DNA from: Hydrogenovibrio sp. 3SP14C1
Lineage (GTDB): Bacteria; Pseudomonadota; Gammaproteobacteria; Thiomicrospirales; Thiomicrospiraceae
DNA length: 64,000 nucleotides
Reading direction: 5' to 3'
Assembly (NCBI RefSeq): GCF_029625905.1
Contig: NZ_JARTLM010000002.1
Location: 124,001 to 188,000, forward strand
Below the pieces are notes generated by a model. The model was not told where the DNA came from. It saw nothing but the letters and a program-made list of their open reading frames with translations, and searched no databases. A program made the translations under genes and the position numbers. This document shows positions 43,566-51,706 of the stretch, in pieces (the stretch's first letter is position 1; every line of letters begins with the position of its first letter).

Positions 43566-44338
43566 GTGTCTGTGTGTCCGTGTGTATGCGAGCAAACGCG
43601 GTCATCATGATGGTGTTCATAAAGCGCGACTTCTTCAAAGCCCTGGCCAAATATTTCTTGAAAAGCGGGGTTTCCAGAGACGGCTTGTGGCAGGCCGGAG
43701 CAGCATACGTGTTGATTTAAGCACAAGACCTTATTCGTGCTTTTCATGACGATATGTAAATCGTGACTGACCATCAAGACGCCGCAGCCATATTTTTGAC
43801 GAATCTCACTAATATAGTGATAAAGTTCGGTTTGTCCTTGTAAGTCAACCCCTTGAACCGGTTCATCTAAAATCAACAGTTCGGGTTGTCTGAGTAACGC
43901 TCTAGCGAGCAAAATGCGTTGCATTTCTCCACCGGAGACTTGTTGAATTGGATGGTTTAACAAATCGTTTAACTTCAGGTCATTAATGATTTCATAGAGC
44001 TCTGTGGTATCATTCGCTTTTTTGTTAAACAGGTTTTGTGAGCGGCGCGCTAACCCTAATTCTAAAAAACGTTGAACGCTTAAGGGCATTGATGCATCGA
44101 CCTGTATTTTTTGGGGCATAAACCCAATACGCAATCCTGCTTTACGATGAACTTGCCCTGAAGAGGGTTGGATCAGGTTTAATAAAATTTTTAGCAGGGT
44201 CGATTTTCCTGCCCCATTGGGACCAATAAGAGTCACGATTTCATTAGGATGGAGTGTCAAAGAAATATCGTTGAGAACGGTTTTATCGCCGTAGGCATGG
44301 TTGATATTCTTTGCGGTAATTAAAGGTGTTGTTGTCAT
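43562..44338 (-). CDS. znuC: Zinc ABC transporter ATP-binding protein ZnuC
   Basis: 258-residue ATPase. Walker A is GPNGAGKST (about 37-45), the signature QVSGGEMQRILLARAL, Walker B LLILDEPVQGVDLQG, and H-loop LMVSHDLHIVM. The metal-transport subgroup is indicated by EPVQGVDLQ and the C-terminal Cys/His-rich tail (HHHDDRVCSHTHGHTDT), a likely zinc-binding site typical of ZnuC. It is divergent from znuA. Confidence 0.95.
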   Translation of the reverse strand: MTTTPLITAKNINHAYGDKTVLNDISLTLHPNEIVTLIGPNGAGKSTLLKILLNLIQPSSGQVHRKAGLRIGFMPQKIQVDASMPLSVQRFLELGLARRSQNLFNKKANDTTELYEIINDLKLNDLLNHPIQQVSGGEMQRILLARALLRQPELLILDEPVQGVDLQGQTELYHYISEIRQKYGCGVLMVSHDLHIVMKSTNKVLCLNQHVCCSGLPQAVSGNPAFQEIFGQGFEEVALYEHHHDDRVCSHTHGHTDT

Positions 44339-44424
44339 AGTCTTTATTCTAATGGATGGACAGAAAAATAGGAACTTCTACTCAATAATGTTTGGTATTA
44401 CTTAGATTAAGTAAAGAGGTATTT

Positions 44425-45330
44425 GTGAAACACTTAGTTTTTCTGATGGGGTTGTTCATGAGTTTACAAGCTCAGGCAATACAAGTTACGGTAACGATTC
44501 CGCCTTTAGCCGCGTTAGTTCAGCCCTATCTCAGTAAAGGGGACCGATTAGTAGTGCTATTGCCCTATGGGTCGTCTCCGCACCATTTTCAGTTTCGTCC
44601 ATCTCATCTCAAAGCGCTCTATGATGCCGATTTGATTTTGACCGTCGGTAACACGGTGGATCTTTGGGCGAAAAAACCGATTCAACAGGTTTTAAAACAA
44701 AATGTCCATACCCGTCATATCGCGATGCAAAAACAGCCAGGCCTGGCTGTTTTACCCAGCCGTGAACAGGTGCTTTTAGAAGAGCATTCTAAAGAGGCAT
44801 TAACGCAACATCATCATGATCATATAGACCCTCATATCTGGTTGTCGATTAAAAATGCCACTTTGATGCTAAAAGCCATCGGGCAGGCCTGGCAAGATTT
44901 AAAGCCCTCTGAAGCGCAAGAAACAGCGGATAAAACAAAACAGATATTGTCAGAGCTGGACCAGCTAGACCACGAGATTAAAGGGTTATTGAAACCGGTC
45001 AAAAACGTGCCCTACCTAGTGTTGCATGATGCATTTTATTATTTTGAAAAGCCTTATGGGTTGAATAACCTAGGAACGATTCAGGTCTCTACAGAGGTCA
45101 AGCCAGGGATTAAGCGTGTTTTACAGTTAAGGCAACTGATTGAAAAAGCAAAAGTTCAATGCGTTTTTAAAGAGCCTCAGTTTTCCGACAATCAGTTGAC
45201 TTATATTATCAGTGGATTGAACGTGAAAATTGGGTCGCTGGACCCGATGGGGCGATTCGAGTCGTCGAAAAATTATGTTGATTTTATGAAGGCTTTAGCC
45301 ATGCAGTATGAGGAGTGTTTAGCACGATGA
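44425..45330 (+). CDS. znuA: Zinc ABC transporter substrate-binding protein ZnuA
   Basis: Periplasmic zinc-binding protein. A signal peptide (about residues 1-18, cleaving near QAQA) is followed by an IPPLAALVQP-type strand, the first ligand His in SPHHFQFRP, a His-rich loop (HHHDHIDPHIWLS) and a third His in LHDAFYYFEKPYGL; a Glu/Asp site follows near the end. The GTG 44425 start is supported by AAAGAGG at 44413-44419; an upstream TTG at 44392 would add 11 residues. Two palindrome copies lie in the gene (44737, 44883). A CobW-like gene overlaps its stop (ATGA). Confidence 0.92.
   Translation: MKHLVFLMGLFMSLQAQAIQVTVTIPPLAALVQPYLSKGDRLVVLLPYGSSPHHFQFRPSHLKALYDADLILTVGNTVDLWAKKPIQQVLKQNVHTRHIAMQKQPGLAVLPSREQVLLEEHSKEALTQHHHDHIDPHIWLSIKNATLMLKAIGQAWQDLKPSEAQETADKTKQILSELDQLDHEIKGLLKPVKNVPYLVLHDAFYYFEKPYGLNNLGTIQVSTEVKPGIKRVLQLRQLIEKAKVQCVFKEPQFSDNQLTYIISGLNVKIGSLDPMGRFESSKNYVDFMKALAMQYEECLAR
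44730..44753. repeat. Palindrome copy 12: perfect 24-bp palindrome inside znuA
   Basis: Core at 44737-44746, AAAACAG left and CTGTTTT right arms extend it perfectly. Coding sequence reads K-Q-P-G-L-A-V. Confidence 0.9.
44883..44892. repeat. Palindrome copy 13 (one mismatch, GCAGGCCTGG) inside znuA
   Basis: Nine of ten core bases, 146 bp after copy 12, read as Q-A-W. Confidence 0.7.
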
Positions 45331-46073
45331 CTCAAGCGATTTTATTGACAGGGTTACCGGGGGTAGGGAAGACTCGCTTTAAATTTGAATTTGAGAAGCA
45401 GTCATCATCAGTACCCGTTTTTGAATTGGATTTGACCAGCACGCTTTCGCCCGACTTAAGATCGTTTCAATCATGTAAAGTTTGGTGCTTGATTGATATC
45501 CGATCTAAGTTAGACAGTGCAGAGGCGGAGCAAGTTTTAAAGCAAATGCTGGTACAGAGTTCTGGTGTTATTTTAAGTTTTGTCGATCAGGCTGATCTGG
45601 TGACACAATCTTATTGGCAAAGCTGGTTAGCAAAGAATATTGGCGATCAAGAACTGCTTCCCCGTTTTCGTTGGTTTTCAACAGGGTTGCCTTCCGATTG
45701 GGATTGGCAGAATTTTGGAAGTGCTGTTTCAGTTGATGAAATATTTAAGTCACTGAAAACGCTCTCTCCTTTAGCGCATTATGAAAGCATGCACTTTGTT
45801 TATGATTATACGCAAGGTGCGCATTTAACCAATCTTGATCATCTGTTGTTAGGGTTGGATGCTTCAAAACAAAACCTGGGAATGAAGCTCTGGCGAGTGC
45901 AAGGCGTTGTAAAAACCACGGAATATGTTAATCCGGTGGCGCTTGAAGGAACGGTAAATCGCTGGGATACTTTTGCTGGTGAGCTTGAAAATGAATCGGG
46001 TTGGCTGAAAATCGAAGGATTGAATTTAGATAAGGAGTGGTTGCAACAAATTATGGATGCCAGTTTGTTGTGA
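45327..46073 (+). CDS. CobW/COG0523-like P-loop protein lacking the diagnostic metal and guanine motifs
   Basis: 248 residues starting at ATG 45327, which overlaps the znuA stop by 4 bp. The Walker A motif is GLPGVGKT (9-16), and the C-terminal part KLWRVQGVVKTTEYVNPVALEGTV resembles the CobW C-terminal domain (strand plus ligand-binding loop). The family's Cys motif (C-x-C-C) is absent and the guanine-specifying NKxD position reads DQADLV. So it is a degenerate or divergent member whose nucleotide and metal handling are doubtful. Linkage to znuA suggests zinc delivery or control (inference). No terminator is visible before the suf promoter region. Confidence 0.65.
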   Translation: MTQAILLTGLPGVGKTRFKFEFEKQSSSVPVFELDLTSTLSPDLRSFQSCKVWCLIDIRSKLDSAEAEQVLKQMLVQSSGVILSFVDQADLVTQSYWQSWLAKNIGDQELLPRFRWFSTGLPSDWDWQNFGSAVSVDEIFKSLKTLSPLAHYESMHFVYDYTQGAHLTNLDHLLLGLDASKQNLGMKLWRVQGVVKTTEYVNPVALEGTVNRWDTFAGELENESGWLKIEGLNLDKEWLQQIMDASLL

Positions 46074-46181
46074 TGATGGTGTTTATTAAGCCAATTGAAA
46101 TATTAAGGAAAAACCCGTATTTGCTTGGAAAACAAGGTGTTTCAACGTTTTCCTTTTGATAATAACAGTGGACAAAAAAGT

Positions 46182-46208
46182 AATTTCCGACTAGAATGGT
46201 CAGAAATT
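46182..46208. promoter_or_regulatory. IscR-type inverted repeat upstream of sufB
   Basis: A 27-bp inverted repeat with arms AATTTCcGAC and GTCaGAAATT, one mismatched pair, spacer of 7. The core CCGACT-N5-GGTCAG fits the type 1 IscR consensus YYGACTRWWWYAGTCRR at 15 of 17 positions. It lies 30 bp before the sufB ATG. No Rrf2 regulator is encoded in the window. Confidence 0.6.
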
Positions 46209-46238
46209 AAATTAGGTTAGTTGAAAACGAATATTAAG

Positions 46239-47729
46239 ATGTCAGAAGCTACTCAATATCAAGAAATAAATGATTTGCTCAGCAAGAATAAAGGCTATAA
46301 AGAAGGCTTTTATACGCAAACGACGGTTGAGACCTTTGAAAAAGGGCTCAATGAAACCGTTGTTCGTGCGATTTCGGCTAAAAAAAATGAACCACAATGG
46401 ATGTTGGATTTTCGTTTAAAGGCCTTTGAACATTGGAAAACCATGAAAGAGCCGCACTGGGCGAAAGCTGAATACGAGCCTTTAGATTATCAGGACTACA
46501 GTTATTATTCTGCACCTGATTGTTCTGCTTGTGGTGATCATTGTCAAACGGATGGGGCAGATGCAGCAGAACCTGAAATGGACCCTGAAGTAGCAAAAGC
46601 GTTTGCTGCGCTAGGGGTGCCTGTTTATGGCGATGAGACGTCAGAAAAAACCAATATTGCGGTTGATGCGATTTTTGATTCGGTCTCAGTCTCGACAACC
46701 AAGCGAGAAGACCTTGCTAAACTAGGCATTATCTTTTGCTCGTTTTCAGAAGCGGTCCAAGATTATCCTGAATTGGTTCAAAAGTATTTAGGGTCGGTTG
46801 TTCCTTATCATGATAACTATTTTGCTGCCTTGAATTCCGCAGTCGCCTCCGATGGTACCTTTGTTTATATTCCAGAAGGGGTTCGGTCTCCAATCGATCT
46901 TTCAACTTATTTCCGTATCAATGAAGCCAAAACGGGACAGTTTGAAAGAACGATTCTGATTGCTGAAAAAGACAGTTATGTCAGTTATTTAGAAGGCTGT
47001 TCAGCGCCGGTTCGTGATACCTATCAATTACATGCTGCGGTGGTAGAGGTAATTGTGCATGAAAATGCAGAAGTGAAATACTCAACCGTTCAGAACTGGT
47101 ATCCAGGGGATGAAGATTGTGAAGGGGGGATTTTGAATTTCGTGACCAAGCGAGGTGTTTGTGAAGGTGCAAATTCAAAACTATCCTGGACGCAAGCAGA
47201 AACAGGGTCAGCCATTACGTGGAAGTATCCAAGTTGTGTCTTAAAAGGCGATAACTCAATTGGCGAGTTTTATTCTGTGGCATTGACAAACCGACGTCAG
47301 CAAGCTGATACCGGAACAAAGATGATTCATATTGGTAAAAACACGCGTAGCACGATTATTTCAAAAGGCCTGTCTGCGGGTAAATCTGATAATACCTACC
47401 GTGGGTTGGTTAAAATCTTACCAACCGCGGAAGGGGCAAGAAATTTTACCCAGTGTGATTCCATGTTGATTGGTAATCAGTGTGGGGCGCATACCTTTCC
47501 GTATATCGAAGTTGAAAATCCAACTGCGAAGATGGAGCATGAGGCGACCACTTCTCGAATTGGTGAAGATCAGCTTTTTTATTGTCAGCAACGTGGTATC
47601 AGTGAGCAAGATGCGATTTCCATGATTGTAAACGGCTTCTGTAAAGAAGTCTTCAGTGAATTGCCATTGGAATTTGCGCAAGAAGCAGAAGAATTATTAG
47701 CCGTTAGTCTAGAAGGGTCAGTTGGATAA
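46239..47729 (+). CDS. sufB: Fe-S cluster assembly scaffold SufB
   Basis: 496 residues. Core subunit of the SufBC2D complex on which Fe-S clusters are built. The protein has conserved blocks [41 protein letters not shown] and [24 protein letters not shown] with the conserved Cys of the SufB active region. ATG 46239 is chosen over an upstream TTG at 46221. A short Cys-rich stretch (CSACGDHC, about residue 90) is present in this insert region. First gene of sufBCDS, behind the IscR-type site. Confidence 0.97.
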   Translation: MSEATQYQEINDLLSKNKGYKEGFYTQTTVETFEKGLNETVVRAISAKKNEPQWMLDFRLKAFEHWKTMKEPHWAKAEYEPLDYQDYSYYSAPDCSACGDHCQTDGADAAEPEMDPEVAKAFAALGVPVYGDETSEKTNIAVDAIFDSVSVSTTKREDLAKLGIIFCSFSEAVQDYPELVQKYLGSVVPYHDNYFAALNSAVASDGTFVYIPEGVRSPIDLSTYFRINEAKTGQFERTILIAEKDSYVSYLEGCSAPVRDTYQLHAAVVEVIVHENAEVKYSTVQNWYPGDEDCEGGILNFVTKRGVCEGANSKLSWTQAETGSAITWKYPSCVLKGDNSIGEFYSVALTNRRQQADTGTKMIHIGKNTRSTIISKGLSAGKSDNTYRGLVKILPTAEGARNFTQCDSMLIGNQCGAHTFPYIEVENPTAKMEHEATTSRIGEDQLFYCQQRGISEQDAISMIVNGFCKEVFSELPLEFAQEAEELLAVSLEGSVG

Positions 47730-47801
47730 GACATTTATCCAAAAGGCCTATTTCCCCTTATTTTAGAAACGCAAACCTCTTAACGTTTAGAGAGAGAAAA
47801 A

Positions 47802-48584
47802 ATGTTATTAAAAGTTGAAAATTTACACGCACAAGTTGCTGAAGATGAAAGTAAGCAGATTCTGAAAGGGCTAAATCTTGAAGTTAAGCCTGGTGAAGTG
47901 CATGCCATTATGGGACCCAATGGTGCGGGTAAAAGTACGTTATCCAGTGTTTTGGCAGGTCGAGAAGACTATGAAGTGACTGAAGGCCATGCAACTTTTG
48001 ACGGTGAAGATTTGTTAGAGCTTGATCCGGAAGATCGTGCTCGTAAAGGGGTTTTCTTGGCGTTTCAGTATCCTGTTGAAATCCCGGGTGTAAGTAATAA
48101 ATTATTTATGCAAACTGCAGTAAATGCGATTCGTGAAGAAAAAGGTCTGCCTGCACTTGATATGTTTGATTTTGATGAATATGCGCAATCAAAAATCGAG
48201 TTGCTGAACATGCGCAAAGATTTGTTGGACCGTTCTGTGAATGTTGGTTTTTCCGGTGGTGAAAAGAAGCGTAATGATATTTTTCAAATGGCATTATTAG
48301 AGCCGAAGTTATGTATTTTGGATGAAACTGACTCCGGGCTGGATATTGATGCTATGAAAGTTGTCGCCAATGGGGTGAACTCTCTGAGATCTGAGGATAG
48401 AAGCTTTATTGTAGTGACACATTACCAACGCCTTTTAAATTATATCAAGCCAGATCATGTCCATGTTTTATATGATGGAAAAATTATAAAGTCAGGCGGT
48501 TTTGAACTGGTTCATGAGCTTGAAGAGAAAGGATATGACGATATTATTCAAGCGCATAACGCAATCCAAACAAATTCTAAATAG
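47802..48584 (+). CDS. sufC: Fe-S assembly ATPase SufC
   Basis: ABC-type ATPase of the Suf complex. 260 residues with Walker A GPNGAGKST (about 38-46), QYPVEIPGVSNKLFMQTA (the SufC-specific Q-loop), signature FSGGEKKRNDIFQMAL, and Walker B ILDETDSGLDIDA. All are hallmarks of SufC. A 72-bp gap separates it from sufB, with GAGAG upstream. Confidence 0.97.
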   Translation: MLLKVENLHAQVAEDESKQILKGLNLEVKPGEVHAIMGPNGAGKSTLSSVLAGREDYEVTEGHATFDGEDLLELDPEDRARKGVFLAFQYPVEIPGVSNKLFMQTAVNAIREEKGLPALDMFDFDEYAQSKIELLNMRKDLLDRSVNVGFSGGEKKRNDIFQMALLEPKLCILDETDSGLDIDAMKVVANGVNSLRSEDRSFIVVTHYQRLLNYIKPDHVHVLYDGKIIKSGGFELVHELEEKGYDDIIQAHNAIQTNSK

Positions 48585-48592
48585 GGTGGAAC

Positions 48593-49897
48593 ATGACTTT
48601 AGCTGCGACGCCTAAAATGAGCCCTGCGGCTCGCCAGTTGCTAGATCAGCTGGTAGCCGAATCTCAAAAGTTGAATGAACAAACCGAAGCGGAAGCGCTG
48701 ATAGAGAAAAGACAAGCTGCTCAAGAAAAAATTTTGAGCCAAGGGTTGCCAACTCGAAAAGATGAAGATTGGCAGTACACTGCTTTAATGCCACTTTTTA
48801 AGCATACTTTTGAGGTTAAATCAGCCAAATCCGTTACGTTGACTGAAATTCAACCCTTTTTGCCAGAACTCGATGCGATTCGTTTGACGTTTATTGACGG
48901 TGTTTTTTCAGAAGAGCTTTCTGCTGGTTTTGATTTTATTCCGGAAGCATTGTCGATTGAAATGGCTGATGCCGATGCGATTCAATCCATTAACTTAGCA
49001 GAACAAGCAGATGCTTTTCAGTTAATGAATGAAATGCTGTTAGATCAGGGGTTGACGCTTTCTCTAGAAAAAGGACAAGCGTTACAAGTACCGCTCCATA
49101 TCTTGCATGTGCAAACACAGTCAGAGCAATTGATTAATCTGCGAACACAGATTGATCTGGCGGAAAATTCTGAGATGATGTTGATTCAGCAGTTTGTTTC
49201 GTTAGACGATGGGCAAAGTGCTTTGGTTAATGATTTGGTAAAAGTAACCGTCGCAGACAATGCACGGTTTAAACAAATTGTGTTGCAAGATATGAACGCT
49301 GATAGTTTTTATTTTGCGAATCAGTTTTTTGAACAAGCCGCTTCTTCCGTGATTGAAACTAACTATGTCGGGTTAGGCTGTGAGATTTCGCGTCATCAAA
49401 ACTACTTGATGATGTTAGGTGAACATGCTGAAAGTATGCAGAATTCGATTGGCTTAGGCACTGGAAAGCAGGTTATTGATTCTCGTACTTCAACAACGCA
49501 TCAAGCAGCGCACTGTGACAGTCGTCAGTTGCATAAATTGGTTTTGGATGACCAGTCAAGAGGGGTGTTCAACGGCATGATTCATGTTGTGAAAGGGGCG
49601 CAGAAAACTGACGGTCAAATGGATAATAAAAACTTATTGTTATCAAAAACTGCAAAAGTCGACGCTAAGCCACAATTGGAAATTTATGCAGATGATGTGA
49701 AGTGTTCACATGGGTGTGCTTCAGGTCAGATTGATGAGCAGCAAGTATTTTATGCGCAAGCTCGAGGGATTCGTAAAGCGGATGCCTTGCAGTTGATTAC
49801 GCGCGCGTTTTTGTTGGAACCGTTAGAAAGTGTTTCTAATTTAGCTTTACGTAATTGGTTAACAGAAATTATTAGTCGTAAATTGGCAAAGCAATAA
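48593..49897 (+). CDS. sufD: Fe-S assembly protein SufD
   Basis: 434 residues. SufB paralogue with the beta-helix core. The N-terminal half is variable; the C-terminal core has LGLGTGKQVIDSRTSTTHQAAHCDSRQLHKLVL, GVFNGMIHVVKGAQKTDGQM, EIYADDVKCSHGCASGQID and the RALRK-type block ARGIRKADALQL. It starts 8 bp after sufC. Confidence 0.96.
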   Translation: MTLAATPKMSPAARQLLDQLVAESQKLNEQTEAEALIEKRQAAQEKILSQGLPTRKDEDWQYTALMPLFKHTFEVKSAKSVTLTEIQPFLPELDAIRLTFIDGVFSEELSAGFDFIPEALSIEMADADAIQSINLAEQADAFQLMNEMLLDQGLTLSLEKGQALQVPLHILHVQTQSEQLINLRTQIDLAENSEMMLIQQFVSLDDGQSALVNDLVKVTVADNARFKQIVLQDMNADSFYFANQFFEQAASSVIETNYVGLGCEISRHQNYLMMLGEHAESMQNSIGLGTGKQVIDSRTSTTHQAAHCDSRQLHKLVLDDQSRGVFNGMIHVVKGAQKTDGQMDNKNLLLSKTAKVDAKPQLEIYADDVKCSHGCASGQIDEQQVFYAQARGIRKADALQLITRAFLLEPLESVSNLALRNWLTEIISRKLAKQ

Positions 49898-49935
49898 TAC
49901 GATTATTTTATCCACCTACTTTAAGATATTAATAC

Positions 49936-51150
49936 ATGAAATTTTCTGATATTAGAGATGCTTTTCCCATTCTGAAATTACAGGAAAATGGCCAACCATT
50001 AGTCTATTTGGATAGCGGTGCGACCTCTCAGAAGCCTTTAAAAGTTATTGAAGCGCTTGATCATTATTACCGTGAAGAAAATGCCAATGTGCATCGCGGT
50101 GTCTATGGATTAAGTGAACGCGCCACAGAAGCTTATGAAGGCGCTCGTAAAAAAGTTCAGCACTTCTTAAATGCTCAGTCGACTAAAGAAATCGTCTTTG
50201 TTCGAGGCACGACAGAAGCGATTAACCTTGTGGCTCAGACTTGGGGGCGAGAAAATTTAGCTGCGGGTGATGAAGTTTTAATTACCGAAATGGAGCATCA
50301 CTCCAATATTGTTCCGTGGCAGTTGTTAAGAGACCAAATTGGCATTAAGTTAGTGATCGTGCCAATCAATGACCAAGGGGAAATGAGTCTGACGGATTAT
50401 AAAGCTTTGTTGTCAGAGAAGACAAAGCTGGTTTCTGTCGTTCATATGTCAAATGCGCTTGGTACGATTAACCCAGTTAAAGAAATGACAGCGCTAGCCC
50501 ATGACGCTGGTGCTAAAGTGTTACTGGATGGTGCGCAAGCCGTTCCCCATATGGCAGTAGATGTTCAGTCGTTAGATTGTGATTTTTATGCCTTCTCCGC
50601 TCATAAAATGTATGGTCCGACCGGTATTGGTGTGCTCTATGGTAAAGAAGCGTTATTAGATGAAATGCCTCCTTATCAGGGAGGTGGCGACATGATTTAC
50701 TCAGTGACCTTTGATAAAACTGAATACAATGAATTGCCATATAAATTCGAAGCCGGTACGCCTCATATTGCAGGTGGGATTGGTTTGGGTGCTGCTGTCG
50801 ATTTTATGCTGGAGATCGGTTTGGAAAAAATTGCTGAGTATGAAAATCAGCTATTGATTGAAGCAACCGAAAAATTACAACAAATCGACGGCTTGAAAAT
50901 TATTGGTCAGGCAGCCAACAAGGGAGGGGTTATCTCTTTTGTGATTGATGGGGTTCACCCACATGATATGGCGACGTTGATGGATCAGGATGGTATCGCT
51001 GTTCGAGCCAGTCACCATTGCGCCATGCCTGTTATGCAGCACTTTGACGTGCCGGCTACCATTCGAGCTTCTTTTGGTGTCTATAACAACTCTGAAGATA
51101 TTGATCGTTTGATTGGCTCTATTAAAGAAGCGGTTGATATGCTAGTATAA
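49936..51150 (+). CDS. sufS: Cysteine desulfurase SufS (type II)
   Basis: PLP enzyme that supplies sulfur for cluster assembly. 404 residues with LDSGATSQKPL, PLP Lys224 in FYAFSAHKMYGPTG, and the persulfide Cys362 in RASHHCAMPVM, all expected of group II (SufS/CsdA). SufE or SufU, its usual sulfur acceptors, are not in this cluster. Its partner may be elsewhere in the genome or the small downstream gene (weak inference). It starts 38 bp after sufD. Confidence 0.97.
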   Translation: MKFSDIRDAFPILKLQENGQPLVYLDSGATSQKPLKVIEALDHYYREENANVHRGVYGLSERATEAYEGARKKVQHFLNAQSTKEIVFVRGTTEAINLVAQTWGRENLAAGDEVLITEMEHHSNIVPWQLLRDQIGIKLVIVPINDQGEMSLTDYKALLSEKTKLVSVVHMSNALGTINPVKEMTALAHDAGAKVLLDGAQAVPHMAVDVQSLDCDFYAFSAHKMYGPTGIGVLYGKEALLDEMPPYQGGGDMIYSVTFDKTEYNELPYKFEAGTPHIAGGIGLGAAVDFMLEIGLEKIAEYENQLLIEATEKLQQIDGLKIIGQAANKGGVISFVIDGVHPHDMATLMDQDGIAVRASHHCAMPVMQHFDVPATIRASFGVYNNSEDIDRLIGSIKEAVDMLV

Positions 51151-51178
51151 CTACGTAGTAAATGGCGGGAGTTGAGAC

Positions 51179-51514
51179 GTGCAATCAGAACCCTATCACT
51201 GGATACGATTAGAACTTGTACCTCTACCAGGTTTGGACGATCAAACTATAAAAGTAGTCTACTGGAATCCGGATGCAGCTGAGCTGGTTGGTGAAGGTTC
51301 TGAAGAAGTTATTGGTATGGTGCAAGCTGCTCAAGAAACAGGGTTTGTTAATGGTTCATCTCTCTCTCACTTTGAAATTACCGCCCCTTTGAACAAGCCT
51401 TCTGAATTAGCTGCAATTTTAGCGCAATCTTATTGGGTTGTTCCTGAGCCTGTCATTGAACCTGTTGTTGAGTCTAATCTTCAACCAGGCCTGGCTAAAA
51501 TATCCCTTCATTGA
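51179..51514 (+). CDS. Small unknown protein downstream of sufS
   Basis: 111 residues, starting with GTG 51179 and a GGGAG upstream. Not recognised. The protein is acidic, has no signal peptide, membrane helix or Cys, and reads as a compact alpha/beta domain (residues 1-85: HWIRLELVPLPGLDDQTIKV, then a short helix-rich part) with a Pro/Glu-rich tail (PEPVIEPVVES). It is 28 bp after sufS in the same direction, so probably the last gene of the suf operon, but neither a SufE nor SufU nor SufT motif is present. Near its C-terminus lies an exact palindrome copy (51485, read as P-G-L-A). Confidence 0.7.
   Translation: MQSEPYHWIRLELVPLPGLDDQTIKVVYWNPDAAELVGEGSEEVIGMVQAAQETGFVNGSSLSHFEITAPLNKPSELAAILAQSYWVVPEPVIEPVVESNLQPGLAKISLH
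51485..51494. repeat. CCAGGCCTGG palindrome copy 14, inside the unknown gene after sufS
   Basis: Exact core near the 3' end of the gene, read as P-G-L-A, 20 bp before the stop. Confidence 0.9.
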
Positions 51515-51625
51515 TGCAAATTCATCCTATCTCTAGAAACTCAAAATAGTATTTTAACGGCTAGAAAATGAAACTAGATGAAGTTTGTTTTTATTTTGTC
51601 ACACGCCTTGTTAAGTACAATAGGG

Positions 51626-51652
51626 GGTAAAAAATATACGTATTTTTTAACC
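51626..51652 (+). promoter_or_regulatory. Hairpin with UACG loop in the murC leader
   Basis: An AT-rich 11-bp stem (GGTAAAAAATA with TATTTTTTAACC, one bulged A) closed by the tetraloop TACG. No T tract follows. It lies about 55 bp before murC and could be part of the murC 5' leader. Downstream promoter elements are not obvious; TACAAT at 51616-51621 may be a -10. Confidence 0.45.
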
Positions 51653-51706
51653 TGAAATCTTATAAATCGGTATGATATGACTTATTAGAAAGGTGTCCTT
51701 TATAGA

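Noticed and set aside
44339-44424. Zur box between znuC and znuA
   Set aside because: Only a loose TAAT-N7-ATTA symmetry is present around 44386-44400; it does not fit the longer Zur palindrome well enough to list.
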